DNA of 64,000 nucleotides from Chryseobacterium indicum (GCF_021504595.1 NZ_JACSGT010000001.1:2418001-2482000), one strand, 5' to 3'; positions 25,149 to 34,936 are shown, counted from the stretch's first letter. Numbers and translations: made by a program. The notes: a model not told the origin generated them from the sequence alone.

Positions 25149-25907
25149 ATGACAGATAAAAAAGATGACTTCATTTTCGGATTACGTCCCGTAATTGAAG
25201 CTATAGAAGCGGGAAAAACAATTGACAAGGTGTTTGTGCAGAATGCATTGCAGGGACCTATTTATGCTGAACTTAAAGCCATTCTGGCGAAAAATAAAAT
25301 CCGTCCCAATTACGTTCCGGTAGAAAAGCTGAATCGTTTTACGAGAAAAAATCATCAGGGAGTGGTTGCTTTTATTTCGGATGTCCCTTTTCATAAAGTG
25401 GAAGATGTGGTTCCTCAATTGTTTGAGGACGGAAAAACTCCTTTTTTATTGATTCTGGACAGATTAACGGATGTAAGAAACTTCGGAGCCATCTGCCGAA
25501 CCGCAGAATGTGTGGGAGTAGATGCGGTGATTATTCCCGAAAAAGGAGCAGCGCCGATTAATTCCGATGCGATAAAAACTTCCGCAGGAGCTCTTTATAA
25601 TGTAAAAATCTGTAAAGCTCCGAATCTTGCTCATGTGGTAGATTTTCTTCAGCAAAGCGGCATTTCTGTTTTTGCAGCAAGCGAAAAGGCTGAAAAATTA
25701 ATTTATGATATTGATTTTACAGAACCCTGTGCAATCGTGATGGGAAATGAAGAAACAGGAATTTCCAAAGAGGTTCTTCACCATTCTGACGAAAAAATAA
25801 AACTTCCGATCGAAGGGAAAACACAGTCTTTAAACGTTTCTGTTGCGTGCGGAGCGATTTTATATGAAGCAGTGAGACAGAAAATGATTACCGCTTCGAA
25901 AGCGTAA
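25149..25907 (+). CDS. rlmB: 23S rRNA 2'-O-ribose methyltransferase (RlmB/TrmH-type SPOUT enzyme)
   Basis: 252 residues. The N-terminal substrate-binding domain (FGLRPVIEAIEAGKTIDKVFVQ) is followed by the SPOUT knot with DRLTDVRNFGAICRTAECVGVDAVIIP, IVMGNEETGIS and LPIEGKTQSLNVSVACGAILYE. These are the three SpoU motifs. The enzyme methylates a ribose 2'-O in 23S rRNA (G2251 in E. coli RlmB) using S-adenosylmethionine. The next gene starts 3 bp after its stop. Confidence 0.92.
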   Translation: MTDKKDDFIFGLRPVIEAIEAGKTIDKVFVQNALQGPIYAELKAILAKNKIRPNYVPVEKLNRFTRKNHQGVVAFISDVPFHKVEDVVPQLFEDGKTPFLLILDRLTDVRNFGAICRTAECVGVDAVIIPEKGAAPINSDAIKTSAGALYNVKICKAPNLAHVVDFLQQSGISVFAASEKAEKLIYDIDFTEPCAIVMGNEETGISKEVLHHSDEKIKLPIEGKTQSLNVSVACGAILYEAVRQKMITASKA

Positions 25908-25910
25908 AAT

Positions 25911-27032
25911 ATGAAAATTAAAATTCTTTTACCTTTTTGTTTTGCAATAGCTTGTAATGCTCAAAACAAAAATATTCCTACAGATAATCCTTTGAAAACC
26001 AATCTCGATAAGCTGGTTCAAAGGGAAGCATCTGTTTATATGGAAGATCCGGCTCGTGTTGGGATTTCCATAGGGATTTTTAAAGACGGTAAAAGCTATT
26101 TTTATAATTATGGGACAACAGAATTAGGAAAATTAAAACTTCCGACTTCAAAAAGTGTCTATGAAATTGCATCCATAACCAAAACATTTACAGGAACACT
26201 TCTGGCGCACGCACTGATAGATAGAAAAATTAAACTGAATGATGATATCCGCAAATATTTAAATGGCAACTACACAAATCTTGAGTTTGATAAGCAACCT
26301 ATAACAATTGCACATCTTACCAATCATTCTTCAGGATTACCACAGTTTTTGCCCGATCAGTCGGAAACATTTAAAAAACCAATGGATTCTGTAGCTTTTG
26401 CTCTGTCAAAGTTTTATAAAAATTATTCTAAAAAGAAATTTTATGAAGATCTTTACGAAGCAAAAGTGGCATTTAAGCCCGGAACAGATTATAAATATTC
26501 CAACGCAGGAACACAGATCGCAGGTGATATTCTGGAAAAAGTATATCATAAAAGCTATGAAAAATTACTTTCAGAATATATAACCAAACCTCTGAAAATG
26601 AATCATACAATAATTAGTACAGATTCAGTAAAGCTCATGACCTGTTATAATGAAAAGGGTAAAGTAATGCCCAGAAATGTTACAACGATCATGGCTCCAA
26701 CAGGAGGGATTCTTTCTACCACAGAAGATTTGGTAAAATATATGCAGTATCACCTCAGCCAAAATGATAAATACGTAGCCTTGTCACATACTCCTGTTGT
26801 AAAAACTGAAGGCGATCAGACAGGATTATTTTGGAGAATCCATACCTATGAAGACGGGACAAAAACAATTTATCATACAGGAGGAACATTTGGTTTTTCC
26901 GGTGTTCTTCAGATTTATCCTTCAGAAAACATGGGAGTTGTTATATTATCCAATGAATCCGACGGAGAATCTCAGGGAAAGCTACAGGATATTGTAGAAA
27001 GTATATTAAAAAACAGCAGTAAAATAAATTAA
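25911..27032 (+). CDS. Serine hydrolase of the class C beta-lactamase/penicillin-binding family
   Basis: 373 residues with a signal peptide (cleavage near ACNAQ). Catalytic motifs are complete: S88-I-T-K91 in YEIASITKTF, YSNAG (Y-x-N) and HTGGTFGFSG (HTG). The fold matches class C beta-lactamases, D-aminopeptidases and esterases; most flavobacterial members are peptidases or esterases of unknown substrate rather than true beta-lactamases. It acts in the periplasm. It starts 3 bp after rlmB and 9 bp before the next lipoprotein gene. Confidence 0.9.
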   Translation: MKIKILLPFCFAIACNAQNKNIPTDNPLKTNLDKLVQREASVYMEDPARVGISIGIFKDGKSYFYNYGTTELGKLKLPTSKSVYEIASITKTFTGTLLAHALIDRKIKLNDDIRKYLNGNYTNLEFDKQPITIAHLTNHSSGLPQFLPDQSETFKKPMDSVAFALSKFYKNYSKKKFYEDLYEAKVAFKPGTDYKYSNAGTQIAGDILEKVYHKSYEKLLSEYITKPLKMNHTIISTDSVKLMTCYNEKGKVMPRNVTTIMAPTGGILSTTEDLVKYMQYHLSQNDKYVALSHTPVVKTEGDQTGLFWRIHTYEDGTKTIYHTGGTFGFSGVLQIYPSENMGVVILSNESDGESQGKLQDIVESILKNSSKIN

Positions 27033-27041
27033 AAAAATCGA

Positions 27042-28094
27042 ATGAAAAACATAGCAGCTTTAGCGCTTATCTCAACCATAGCCATTGTTTCGTGCAACAA
27101 AAAAGAAACGGCAAAAATTACAAAAGTAGATCCTAAAACCGGAAAAACGATTACGGTGGAAGTTCCGGCAGATTCTGTAGCGAAAGTGGAGGAAAATCCT
27201 GCGATTAAAGATTCAGCGGGTGTGTATACGCAGACTTTTAAACTGGAAAAAGGAAAAACTTATCCTTTAACAACGTATCAGAGAGATACGAAAACCATGA
27301 CTGATCCTCAAGGGAAAACTTTGAACGGAACGAGTGAATCTACCGACGAAATGTCTTTTACGGTGAATGATATTAAAGGAAATGTTTACGATATTACATT
27401 AAATTTAATCGCTAAAAGAAGCTCTCAGACGGCACAGGGAAAAACAATCATAGTAGATACGAAACTGCCGATCCCGAAAGAGGATGATCTGAAGATGATA
27501 TGGAATATCAACAGAGCATTGACCGGAAATAAACTGAACATGAAGATGGACACCAAAGGAAATGTAATTTCAATTACAGGTTTTGATGCCGTTTACAGTA
27601 AAGTTGCCAATTCTGTAGGATCGCTGATTAAAGATAAAAACCAGAAAGAAAGCGTTGTTGCAAGTCTTAAGGAATCTTTTAACGAAAAAGTTCTCAGAGA
27701 TCAGTTCAACAAAAACTTAACGATTATTCCTAAAAAAGGTGCGAAAATCGGAGAAAAATGGACGAACAGCGAAAATGCTGATGCACAGGGAAATATTAAA
27801 GTGACCTCTCACTACATTCTGAAAAGCGTAGGAAACGGTGTGGCAGAAATTTCGGTAACCGGAGGAATTCCAAAGAAAGTTAATAAACAGAATCAGGGAG
27901 AAGTTACCCACAGCTTAAGCACGGAACTTACGCAGAACGGAACGATAACGTTTGACCAGAATACAGGATGGATCAAAAACCAGAATATTTCTGTAAAAAC
28001 GACACAGATTGAAAGTATTTCAAACGGAAAAGAAACCCAGTCTATGACGAGCGTTTCCAATTCTTCCGTAATGGTAAATCCTTCTGCTAAATAA
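27042..28094 (+). CDS. Lipoprotein, DUF6263-like
   Basis: 350 residues with a lipobox (AIVSC at about 14-18), so it is a lipid-anchored envelope protein. A Lys/Thr/Pro-rich linker is followed by a beta-rich domain with FKLEKGKTYPLTTYQRDTKTM and GAKIGEKWTNSENADAQGNI. The pattern resembles the DUF6263 family of the Bacteroidota; the function is unknown. It closely follows the serine hydrolase gene. Confidence 0.75.
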   Translation: MKNIAALALISTIAIVSCNKKETAKITKVDPKTGKTITVEVPADSVAKVEENPAIKDSAGVYTQTFKLEKGKTYPLTTYQRDTKTMTDPQGKTLNGTSESTDEMSFTVNDIKGNVYDITLNLIAKRSSQTAQGKTIIVDTKLPIPKEDDLKMIWNINRALTGNKLNMKMDTKGNVISITGFDAVYSKVANSVGSLIKDKNQKESVVASLKESFNEKVLRDQFNKNLTIIPKKGAKIGEKWTNSENADAQGNIKVTSHYILKSVGNGVAEISVTGGIPKKVNKQNQGEVTHSLSTELTQNGTITFDQNTGWIKNQNISVKTTQIESISNGKETQSMTSVSNSSVMVNPSAK

Positions 28095-28167
28095 AGCAGA
28101 ACTTTTTAAAGTTGAAATGTCGGAGCGTAATAACGGCTTTGAACATTAAACCTTAAATATTTTTATT

Positions 28168-28401
28168 ATGATGAAACATATTTTTGAGTTTGTACTCGCA
28201 ACCATTATCATCTATTTTGTGTGGAATATTCTGAAAAGAATCTTTTTCAGAAAATTCCACAGCTATCTGTCTAACCAGAACAGAAACGAAAACAGAAAGG
28301 AGCAGGACATCAAAAACTCAGACAATACGAAGAAAAAAATCAACTGGGATGCAGAAACCGTTGATTATGAAGAGGTAAAAGAAAACAACAATAAAAGGTA
28401 A
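28168..28401 (+). CDS. DUF4834-like small membrane protein
   Basis: 77 residues: one membrane helix (about 5-20, FEFVLATIIIYFVWNILK), a basic stretch, then a hydrophilic tail with NWDAETVDYEEVKE. This matches the DUF4834 layout, which in flavobacteria is usually encoded just upstream of a YfhO-family gene, as it is here (36 bp gap). The function is unknown. Confidence 0.8.
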   Translation: MMKHIFEFVLATIIIYFVWNILKRIFFRKFHSYLSNQNRNENRKEQDIKNSDNTKKKINWDAETVDYEEVKENNNKR

Positions 28402-28436
28402 CAATTCCGAAAAATATTTAGATAATAACCATCAAC

Positions 28437-30971
28437 ATGGCGAAAAATAAAAACCTGATTTATATTGCAATTTCATTAGTTGTATTTATCGTTTTAGCAT
28501 TTTTATACTCCACTCCTGTTTTCACGGGAAAGCAGCTTTTCCAGCATGATATCGTGCAGTATCGGGGCGGGGCAAAAGAGCTTCTCGATTACAGAGCCGA
28601 TACCGGAAAAGAAACCTACTGGAGCGATTCCATGTTCGGAGGAATGCCGACGTATCAGATGGGAAGTCAGTTTAACGGAGACATCATCAAAAAAATCGAT
28701 TCCAAACTGAATTTTCTGCCAAGACCGGTTAATTATCTTTTTCTTCTTTCCGCAGGATTTTTCCTTTTGGGAATGGTTGTGGTAAGAAACTGGAAATATG
28801 CTCTTTTGGGAGCTACTTTTTTCGGACTTTCCACCTATTTTTATATTGCTATTGCAGCGGGACACAACGGAAAAATCAATACCATTGAATATTTTGCGCC
28901 GCTTCTAGCCGGAATTTTACTGGTCTACATCCGGAAACAGTACGTTTGGGGATTCATCGTCACTACCCTATTTATGGGACTTCAGATTGCTGCGAATCAC
29001 CCACAGATGACGTATTATCTTTTCTTAGCGTTAGGATTTTTATTCCTTTCTGAGCTGATAAGAGGTATTCTGAAAAAAACGCCAATGAAACACTTCCTGA
29101 TTTCATCGGGAATTGTTGCCGCTTCATGTTTAATCGGAGTCGGAATGAATTCTCAGAGAATTATGGCGAATTCAGAGTACATCAAAGAAACCGTTCGTGG
29201 AAAACAGATCCTTACAAACAGCAGCAATACAGGCGGAGATTCCGGGATGGATAAAGAAAGTATGCTGATGTGGAGCTACGGAAAACTGGAAACTTTAAAC
29301 CTTTTCATCCCGAGATTAATGGGAGGCGGAAGTCAGGAACCGGAAGGAAAGGAAATGATGGCTAAAATTCAGGAATTGGTTCAGGAAAACGTAAGTTCAC
29401 AAGCTGAATATGACAGAATTTCCAAAGGTTTCGGGAATCTAACCTATTGGGGAGATCAGCCGGGAACTTCGGGACCTGCTTATCAGGGAGCTATTGTTTG
29501 TTTTCTTGCGCTTTTAGGGTTCTTCATCGCATGGAAAAAATACCGCTACTGGATTTTAGGAGCTTCTATTCTCACCGTATTTTTAGCTTGGGGAAGTAAT
29601 TTCATGGCACTTTCCGACTTTTTCATTGATTTCGTGCCGTTTTATAATAAATTCAGAGCACCTTCTTCCATTTTGGTGGTTGTAGAATTATTATTTCCTT
29701 TAATTGCCATCATCGGATTGTACAGATTCTTCACAGATAAAACACTCACACAGGAATACAAACAAAAAACACTTCTTTACGTAGGCGGCGGAACTTTAGG
29801 TTTTGTATTGATTTTACTGGTTTTCGGAAAATCTCTGTTAGGATTTCATACCGATAATGAAAAAACCTATCTTCCTCCTTTCCTGTTAGATTATCTTATA
29901 GATGAAAGATTTAAATTATTCAGAATTGATGCTATTAAAGCATTTATTTATGTTGCTATTGCAGTTGCTGCTTTATTTCTTGTTTTAAAGCAAAAGCTGA
30001 ATCAGAATATCGCTTTGGTAATTATTGGAGTAGTCAGTTTATTCGATCTTTGGACAGTTAACAAACGTTATCTGAACGATGACAATTATGTGGATAAAAT
30101 CTTTGCCGAAAATCCTTTCCAGACGGAAAGCTCCGATCTGATGGCTGAAAAAGTTCAGGGAAATCCGAATCTGGAACCTATTTTAGCGAATGTAAATGTG
30201 AACAAAACATTAGAAACCATCGCCGAAAAAGACAAAACGCATTACAGAATTTTCAATAATATTTTAGGAACATTCAGCGAGACAAATACTTCTTATTTTA
30301 AATCTTCTATCGGAGGTTATCATGCGGTAAAACTGAGAAGATATGATGATGTAATCAACGAATATTTCCAGATCATGGATTCTGTAAAAGTTCCGAATAT
30401 CCTGAATCTTCTGAATACAAAATATTTGGTTTTAGGCGGTCCGGAACAACCTCAGGCAATGCCGAATCCTAAAGCCAACGGAAACGCATGGTTTGTAAGC
30501 GATCTAAAATTTGTAGAATCTCCCAATCAGGAAATCAAAGCAATCGGAACCATCAACAGCAAAAGAACCGCCGTTATTTCCGCAGATGACAAAAAATATT
30601 TTGACGGAAAACCTGTTCAGGCAGACTCAACAGCGTTTATCAATCTAACGAAATATCAACCCAACGAACTGGAATTTAAATCGCAGTCTAAGACTCCGCA
30701 ATTGGCAGTTTTTTCTGAAATTTACTATCCTCACGGCTGGAAATTCTTCATCGACGAAAAAGAAGTTCCTTACATTAAGGCAGATTATCTTCTTCGTGCC
30801 GTTCACGTTCCTGCGGGAAATCATAACGTGAGAATGGTCTTCGAACCGGAAGTTATCGAAAAAGGAAAATGGATTTCATTAATCTGCTTCGGTTTATTTA
30901 TTCTGTTAAGTGGTTTTGGGATTTATTTTCTTTACCGCAAAAGAGACAAAAGACAAATGGAAAAGATTTAG
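28437..30971 (+). CDS. YfhO family membrane protein
   Basis: 844 residues with about 12-13 membrane helices (first near 7-25) and large extracytoplasmic segments. It has the YfhO features: an N-terminal HDIVQYRG with an acidic loop, FAAG-like AIAAGHNGKINTIEYFAPLLAG, FRAPSSILVVVELLFPL, and a C-terminal periplasmic domain with YYPHGWKFFIDEKEVPYIKADYLL before the last helix. YfhO proteins are GT-C-like and are linked to glycosylation of teichoic acids in Firmicutes; in Bacteroidota the target is unknown. A glycosyltransferase gene follows after one small gene. Confidence 0.9.
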   Translation: MAKNKNLIYIAISLVVFIVLAFLYSTPVFTGKQLFQHDIVQYRGGAKELLDYRADTGKETYWSDSMFGGMPTYQMGSQFNGDIIKKIDSKLNFLPRPVNYLFLLSAGFFLLGMVVVRNWKYALLGATFFGLSTYFYIAIAAGHNGKINTIEYFAPLLAGILLVYIRKQYVWGFIVTTLFMGLQIAANHPQMTYYLFLALGFLFLSELIRGILKKTPMKHFLISSGIVAASCLIGVGMNSQRIMANSEYIKETVRGKQILTNSSNTGGDSGMDKESMLMWSYGKLETLNLFIPRLMGGGSQEPEGKEMMAKIQELVQENVSSQAEYDRISKGFGNLTYWGDQPGTSGPAYQGAIVCFLALLGFFIAWKKYRYWILGASILTVFLAWGSNFMALSDFFIDFVPFYNKFRAPSSILVVVELLFPLIAIIGLYRFFTDKTLTQEYKQKTLLYVGGGTLGFVLILLVFGKSLLGFHTDNEKTYLPPFLLDYLIDERFKLFRIDAIKAFIYVAIAVAALFLVLKQKLNQNIALVIIGVVSLFDLWTVNKRYLNDDNYVDKIFAENPFQTESSDLMAEKVQGNPNLEPILANVNVNKTLETIAEKDKTHYRIFNNILGTFSETNTSYFKSSIGGYHAVKLRRYDDVINEYFQIMDSVKVPNILNLLNTKYLVLGGPEQPQAMPNPKANGNAWFVSDLKFVESPNQEIKAIGTINSKRTAVISADDKKYFDGKPVQADSTAFINLTKYQPNELEFKSQSKTPQLAVFSEIYYPHGWKFFIDEKEVPYIKADYLLRAVHVPAGNHNVRMVFEPEVIEKGKWISLICFGLFILLSGFGIYFLYRKRDKRQMEKI

Positions 30972-31002
30972 AAATTCAAAAGTTTGAAAAAGCATTGTGC
31001 TT

Positions 31003-31410
31003 ATGATTACTCAAAAATACATTACAGATCTTACCTATAGAATTAATGGAGCTTGTATAGAAGTTCACAAGATTTTAGGCGCAGGTTTGGCAGAAATTGT
31101 ATATCATAAAGCTTTAGAAAAAGAGTTTAAATTAAGGAATATCGAATACAAATCTGAGTTTCAAATTCCTGTAATTTATAAAGATGAGTATTTAAATTGT
31201 GATTTCAAATGCGATTTCCTAATTGAAGATTTAATTGTTTTGGAAATAAAAGCTGTATCTTCTCTTTTGGAAATTCACAAATCTCAAATTCTAAATTATA
31301 TGAATCTACTAAAAGTACCAAAAGGTGTTTTAGTAAATTTTAATGTAAAAAATATTTATCACTTTGGTCAAGAGACATTTATTAATAAATATTTTGATCA
31401 ATACGATTAA
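31003..31410 (+). CDS. GxxExxY protein
   Basis: 135 residues from the ATG at 31003 (an in-frame GTG lies at 30997). It carries the family's name motif in GAGLAEIVYHKAL and the later KCDFLIEDLIVLEIKAVSSL and QILNYMNLLKVPKGVLVNF. The D-x-L and E-x-K order is that of PD-(D/E)xK nucleases, to which this family is thought to be related. It has a different look from its neighbours and sits alone between yfhO and the glycosyltransferase; such genes are mobile and scattered. Confidence 0.88.
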   Translation: MITQKYITDLTYRINGACIEVHKILGAGLAEIVYHKALEKEFKLRNIEYKSEFQIPVIYKDEYLNCDFKCDFLIEDLIVLEIKAVSSLLEIHKSQILNYMNLLKVPKGVLVNFNVKNIYHFGQETFINKYFDQYD

Positions 31411-31495
31411 AATAGTGAATTACATTTTGTCACCTTTTGAATAGCTAAAAAATCATCATCATCTTTTGCCTCTTTTGCGGTTAAAACAATTATTA

Positions 31496-32788
31496 ATGGA
31501 ACCAAAAAAAATACTCATCATCACCTATTACTGGCCTCCGGCGGGAGGTCCCGGTGTGCAGAGATGGCTGAAATTTGCAAAATATTTACCAGAATTCGGA
31601 TGGAAACCTGTGATTTATACACCGGAAAACCCGAGTTATCCTTTGCTGGATGAAAGTTTGATGAAAGATGTTCCGAAAGATCTGGAAATTGTAAAAACAA
31701 AAATCTGGGAACCTTACCAACTGGCTGAAAAGCTGAACAAAAGCAACAAAAAATTTAAAGCGGGGCAGTTTGATGTCGGCAAAAATCAAAGCTGGAAATC
31801 TAAGCTTTCGATTTGGGTAAGAGGCAATTTTTTCATTCCCGATGCGAGAGTTTTCTGGGTAAAACCTTCCGTAAAATTTTTGGAACAATATTTAAAAGAA
31901 AATCAGATTGAGGTTGTGGTAACTTCGGGACCACCCCATTCTTTACATTTAATTGGTTTACATTTAAAAAAGAAACTTCCTAACCTAAAATGGATTGCCG
32001 ATTTCCGTGATCCGTGGACAGAAATTTCTTATTACAAACACTTAAAACTGACCAAAAGTTCCGATCAAAAGCACCGTCAACTCGAAAGCGAAGTTTTCAA
32101 AAACGCAGATATTGCGTTAGCAACAAGTTACACCGATGCTGAAAATTTCCGTAAAAACGGAGCGAATGCACTTTGTATTACGAATGGTTTTGACGAGTCA
32201 GACTCAAACACCCAAACACTCAAATTTTCCAACACTCCAACAAAATTCACATTAAGTTACATCGGAGTTTTAGAACAGTTGAGAAACCCTGAAAATCTCT
32301 GGAAAGCTCTGAATGATCTGGTTACAGAAAATGAAGAATTTGCTGAAAAGTTTACTTTGAAATTTGCAGGAAGAATTGATGATAAAATTCTGAATTCAAT
32401 AGAACATTCAAACCTGAAAAATCATATTCTGAATTTAGGATATCTTTCTCACGACAAAGCGATTGAAGAAATGCAGACTTCGGAAATACTGCTCATCACC
32501 AACTTTCCGAACGATTCTTCCAAAGGGATCATCCCCGGAAAAATATTTGAATATCTGGCAACAGGAAAACAAATCATTTCTTTTGGTCCTAAAGATGCGG
32601 ATGTTTCGAAAATTTTAAATGAAACACAAGCCGGAAAACATTTCAGTTATGATGATTCCGGGAAAATTAAAGAATTTATTTTAGAGAAATTTACACTTTG
32701 GAAAGACGGAAATCTTTCGGAAAACACGCAGAATATTGAGCAGTTTTCAAGAAAAAATTTAACTAAAAAATTAGCGGAAATTTTATAA
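31496..32788 (+). CDS. Glycosyltransferase, GT4-like
   Basis: 430 residues from the ATG at 31496 (MEPKKILIIT); the 10-residue upstream extension is unlikely. The N-terminal Rossmann domain shows ITYYWPPAGGPGVQRWLKFAKYLPEFG, the usual glycine-rich loop, and the C-terminal half has GIIPGKIFEYLATGKQIISFGP, the sugar-nucleotide-binding E-x7-E-like region. It probably works on surface polysaccharide in the cytoplasm. The donor and acceptor are not known. YfhO is encoded 0.5 kb upstream. Confidence 0.88.
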   Translation: MEPKKILIITYYWPPAGGPGVQRWLKFAKYLPEFGWKPVIYTPENPSYPLLDESLMKDVPKDLEIVKTKIWEPYQLAEKLNKSNKKFKAGQFDVGKNQSWKSKLSIWVRGNFFIPDARVFWVKPSVKFLEQYLKENQIEVVVTSGPPHSLHLIGLHLKKKLPNLKWIADFRDPWTEISYYKHLKLTKSSDQKHRQLESEVFKNADIALATSYTDAENFRKNGANALCITNGFDESDSNTQTLKFSNTPTKFTLSYIGVLEQLRNPENLWKALNDLVTENEEFAEKFTLKFAGRIDDKILNSIEHSNLKNHILNLGYLSHDKAIEEMQTSEILLITNFPNDSSKGIIPGKIFEYLATGKQIISFGPKDADVSKILNETQAGKHFSYDDSGKIKEFILEKFTLWKDGNLSENTQNIEQFSRKNLTKKLAEIL

Positions 32789-32849
32789 TCACGAAGATTT
32801 TACATATTAACGCTACTGTATAGACATCATATTATGTTAGTATTAGAGA

Positions 32850-32955
32850 TGTCACCCTGAGCTTGTCGAAGGGTCTCTACCGGAATAAGTTATTAACAAT
32901 TCAGTTGCTTATAAAACAACTATTTATGAGATTCTTCCTTCATAAGAATGACATA
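32850..32955. repeat. Intergenic stretch with dispersed repeat words
   Basis: The gap between the glycosyltransferase and the lipoprotein (284 bp) contains GTCACCCTGAGCTTGTCGAAGG (near 32848; partly shared with 11959) and GAGATTCTTCCTTCATAAGAATGAC (near 32930; shared with 60161 and in inverse at 21836). Otherwise the gap is AT-rich with no frame or hairpin I would call. Confidence 0.5.
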
Positions 32956-33072
32956 GGATCGTCAAACTTCTTTCTTAATGAAAATCATCTTTAACAATTA
33001 TACATTGTTTAAATATTACACTGAGTATTTGCAACATCGCACTAAATCTGTCGAAGTTTTTTTATTTTTTTT

Positions 33073-33711
33073 CTAAATCGTCCACTGATCGTTAACAACA
33101 CCAATAAGATAATATTTTCCCTGAAATTCTTCAAAAACCAAACGAAGGCATTTCCAGTCCATTTCGGAGTTGGCTTCTGAGCCTTTGATGAAATTTTCCG
33201 TAAAATCTGCATTTGGATAAATTTCCTTTACATTATTCAGTGAATTGCCTTTTCCCTGAAACGCATTTAAAGAAACCTGCGCTGTCGCAAAGTCTTTGGA
33301 ATACACCCAGTCTGTTAAATAATCATGAATAGTCGCTCTGTACAGATCTCCGGAACCATCCATTCTTCCCCAAGTGAAAAGTGTTCTGGTAGGTTGATAT
33401 CTCATAAAATCCGCTTTTGAAAGTAACTTGTCTTCTTTTGGATTCACGAAAGCGTACATCGAAAAACGGACTCCTTTTTCAGGATGAATAAATTCCGCAA
33501 ACTTCTTAAAGTTTTTATCCTTTAAAGCCTGTATAATGTCCTCATTGATCTTTTTTAAAGACTGATCTTTGGTAATTTTTGCTTTACTAATGACTGAACT
33601 ATCCGTAATGGTTTTGCCTTTAGCATTAACCTCATCATTAACAAATTTTTCAGGGTTCTTCTTACACGCAACCGCAGATAAAACCAGCAAGGAAATGATT
33701 ATTTTTTTCAT
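33073..33711 (-). CDS. Lipoprotein of unknown function
   Basis: 212 residues from the ATG at 33711 (MKKIIISLLVLSAVACKKN). The lipobox SAVAC marks it as a lipoprotein. The mature domain is mixed alpha/beta with FAEFIHPEKGVRFSMYAFVNP and FEEFQGKYYLIGVVNDQWTI at the end, a pattern seen in uncharacterised Bacteroidota lipoproteins. It has no enzymatic motif. It is divergent from the ypdA gene. Confidence 0.75.
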   Translation of the reverse strand: MKKIIISLLVLSAVACKKNPEKFVNDEVNAKGKTITDSSVISKAKITKDQSLKKINEDIIQALKDKNFKKFAEFIHPEKGVRFSMYAFVNPKEDKLLSKADFMRYQPTRTLFTWGRMDGSGDLYRATIHDYLTDWVYSKDFATAQVSLNAFQGKGNSLNNVKEIYPNADFTENFIKGSEANSEMDWKCLRLVFEEFQGKYYLIGVVNDQWTI

Positions 33712-33857
33712 GTATTTTAATGTCTGATTATCATTTACCAAAATAAATGCCATGCTTTTAGAATCTTTTTGAAAGTTTACTGTTGAAGGAATTTCATATT
33801 TTTCGAATAGATGGTCATTATGAAAAGAATAGTTTTTTGCTTTTATCGAAAAAAACC

Positions 33858-33884
33858 TTTGTTGATAGGTTTTCCTTACATTTG
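33858..33884 (+). promoter_or_regulatory. Promoter of ypdA with almost no leader
   Basis: TTTG at 33858-33861, then TACATTTG at 33877-33884, only 4 bp before the ATG at 33889. Transcription would begin close to the start codon. The spacing between the two elements is shorter than usual, so the upstream element is uncertain. Confidence 0.5.
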
Positions 33885-33888
33885 TTGT

Positions 33889-34851
33889 ATGGAAATTTTA
33901 GATATTCTTATCATCGGAGGCGGACCAATCGGGCTGAACTGTGCGCTGGAAGCGCAGAAAAATAATCTTTCTTATCTGATTGTCGAAAAAGGAACCATCG
34001 TTAATTCTCTGTACAATTATCCTTTGTATATGCGTTTTTTCTCGACTGCCGAAAAACTGGAAATTGATGGAATTCCGTTTATTTCAACAGCGTCAAAACC
34101 CGGAAGACAGGAAGCTTTGGAATATTATCAGGGAATTACAAGACAGCGGAATATCAACATCAATTTATATGAAAAGGTAGAAAAAGTTTCCAAAGAGAAT
34201 GACATTTTCACTATTGAAACTTCGAAAGAAAAATATTTAGCGAAAAACGTCATTATTTCAACGGGATTCTATGATATTCCGAATCTGATGAATATTCCCG
34301 GAGAAGATTTACCCAAAGTAAAACACTATTATACAGAACCTTACCCGTATGCAAAACAGAAAATTGTTGTAGTAGGTTCGAGCAACTCGGCGGTTGATGC
34401 TGCTTTGGAAACTTACAGAAAAGGCGCGGAGGTCACCATGATTATCCGCCAGCCTGAAATTTCAAAAAGTGTAAAATATTGGGTGAAACCGGATATTGAA
34501 AACAGAATTGCGGAAGGAAGTATTGCAGCGCATTTCAATGCCGAATTGATGGAAATTAAACAGCATTCTGTTGTATTTAAAGATGAAAAAGGTGAAGTGC
34601 ATGAAATTGAAAATGATTTTGTTCTTGCAATGACCGGCTATCTTCCTGATTTTGATTTTTTAAAAAATTCCGGGATTGAATTGCAGGGCGATTGTCTGAA
34701 CCCGCTTTATCATCCTGAAACAATGGAAACCAATGTTCCGAATCTGTATTTGGCGGGTGTGGTTTGCGGAGGAAAAGATACGCACCTCTGGTTTATTGAA
34801 AATTCCAGAATTCATGCGGAAATGATTGTGAAAAACATTCTTTCGAAATAA
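33889..34851 (+). CDS. ypdA: YpdA family flavoprotein, putative bacillithiol disulfide reductase
   Basis: 320 residues from the ATG at 33889 (MEILDILIIGGG); a longer in-frame start upstream would contain the promoter. The FAD-binding loop IIGGGPIGLNCALEA is at 7-21, a second NAD(P)H loop VVGSSNSAVDAALE is mid-protein, and the C-terminal block is LYLAGVVCGGKDTHLWFIEN. There is no CxxC, as expected for YpdA. In bacillithiol-using bacteria it reduces bacillithiol disulfide with NADPH. Many flavobacteria make bacillithiol, so the role fits, although the synthesis genes are not in the window. Confidence 0.87.
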   Translation: MEILDILIIGGGPIGLNCALEAQKNNLSYLIVEKGTIVNSLYNYPLYMRFFSTAEKLEIDGIPFISTASKPGRQEALEYYQGITRQRNININLYEKVEKVSKENDIFTIETSKEKYLAKNVIISTGFYDIPNLMNIPGEDLPKVKHYYTEPYPYAKQKIVVVGSSNSAVDAALETYRKGAEVTMIIRQPEISKSVKYWVKPDIENRIAEGSIAAHFNAELMEIKQHSVVFKDEKGEVHEIENDFVLAMTGYLPDFDFLKNSGIELQGDCLNPLYHPETMETNVPNLYLAGVVCGGKDTHLWFIENSRIHAEMIVKNILSK

Positions 34852-34856
34852 TTAAT

Positions 34857-34933
34857 TACATCTCGCAGATTTAGCTGATAAAGCAGATTTTCACGTTTAA
34901 AAATCTGCGTAATTTGCATAATTTGCGTGAGCC
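34857..34933. repeat. ATCTGCG/TTTGCG-type intergenic repeat
   Basis: Between the convergent ypdA and TonB receptor genes lies TCTCGCAGATTTAGC followed by ATCTGCGTAATTTGC and ATTTGCGTGAG. Related words (ATCTGCGTCATCTGC, CTCGCAGATTGTG) fill the gap at 59605-59690. Non-coding; shared wording suggests a dispersed repeat. Confidence 0.55.
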
Positions 34934-34936
34934 AGA

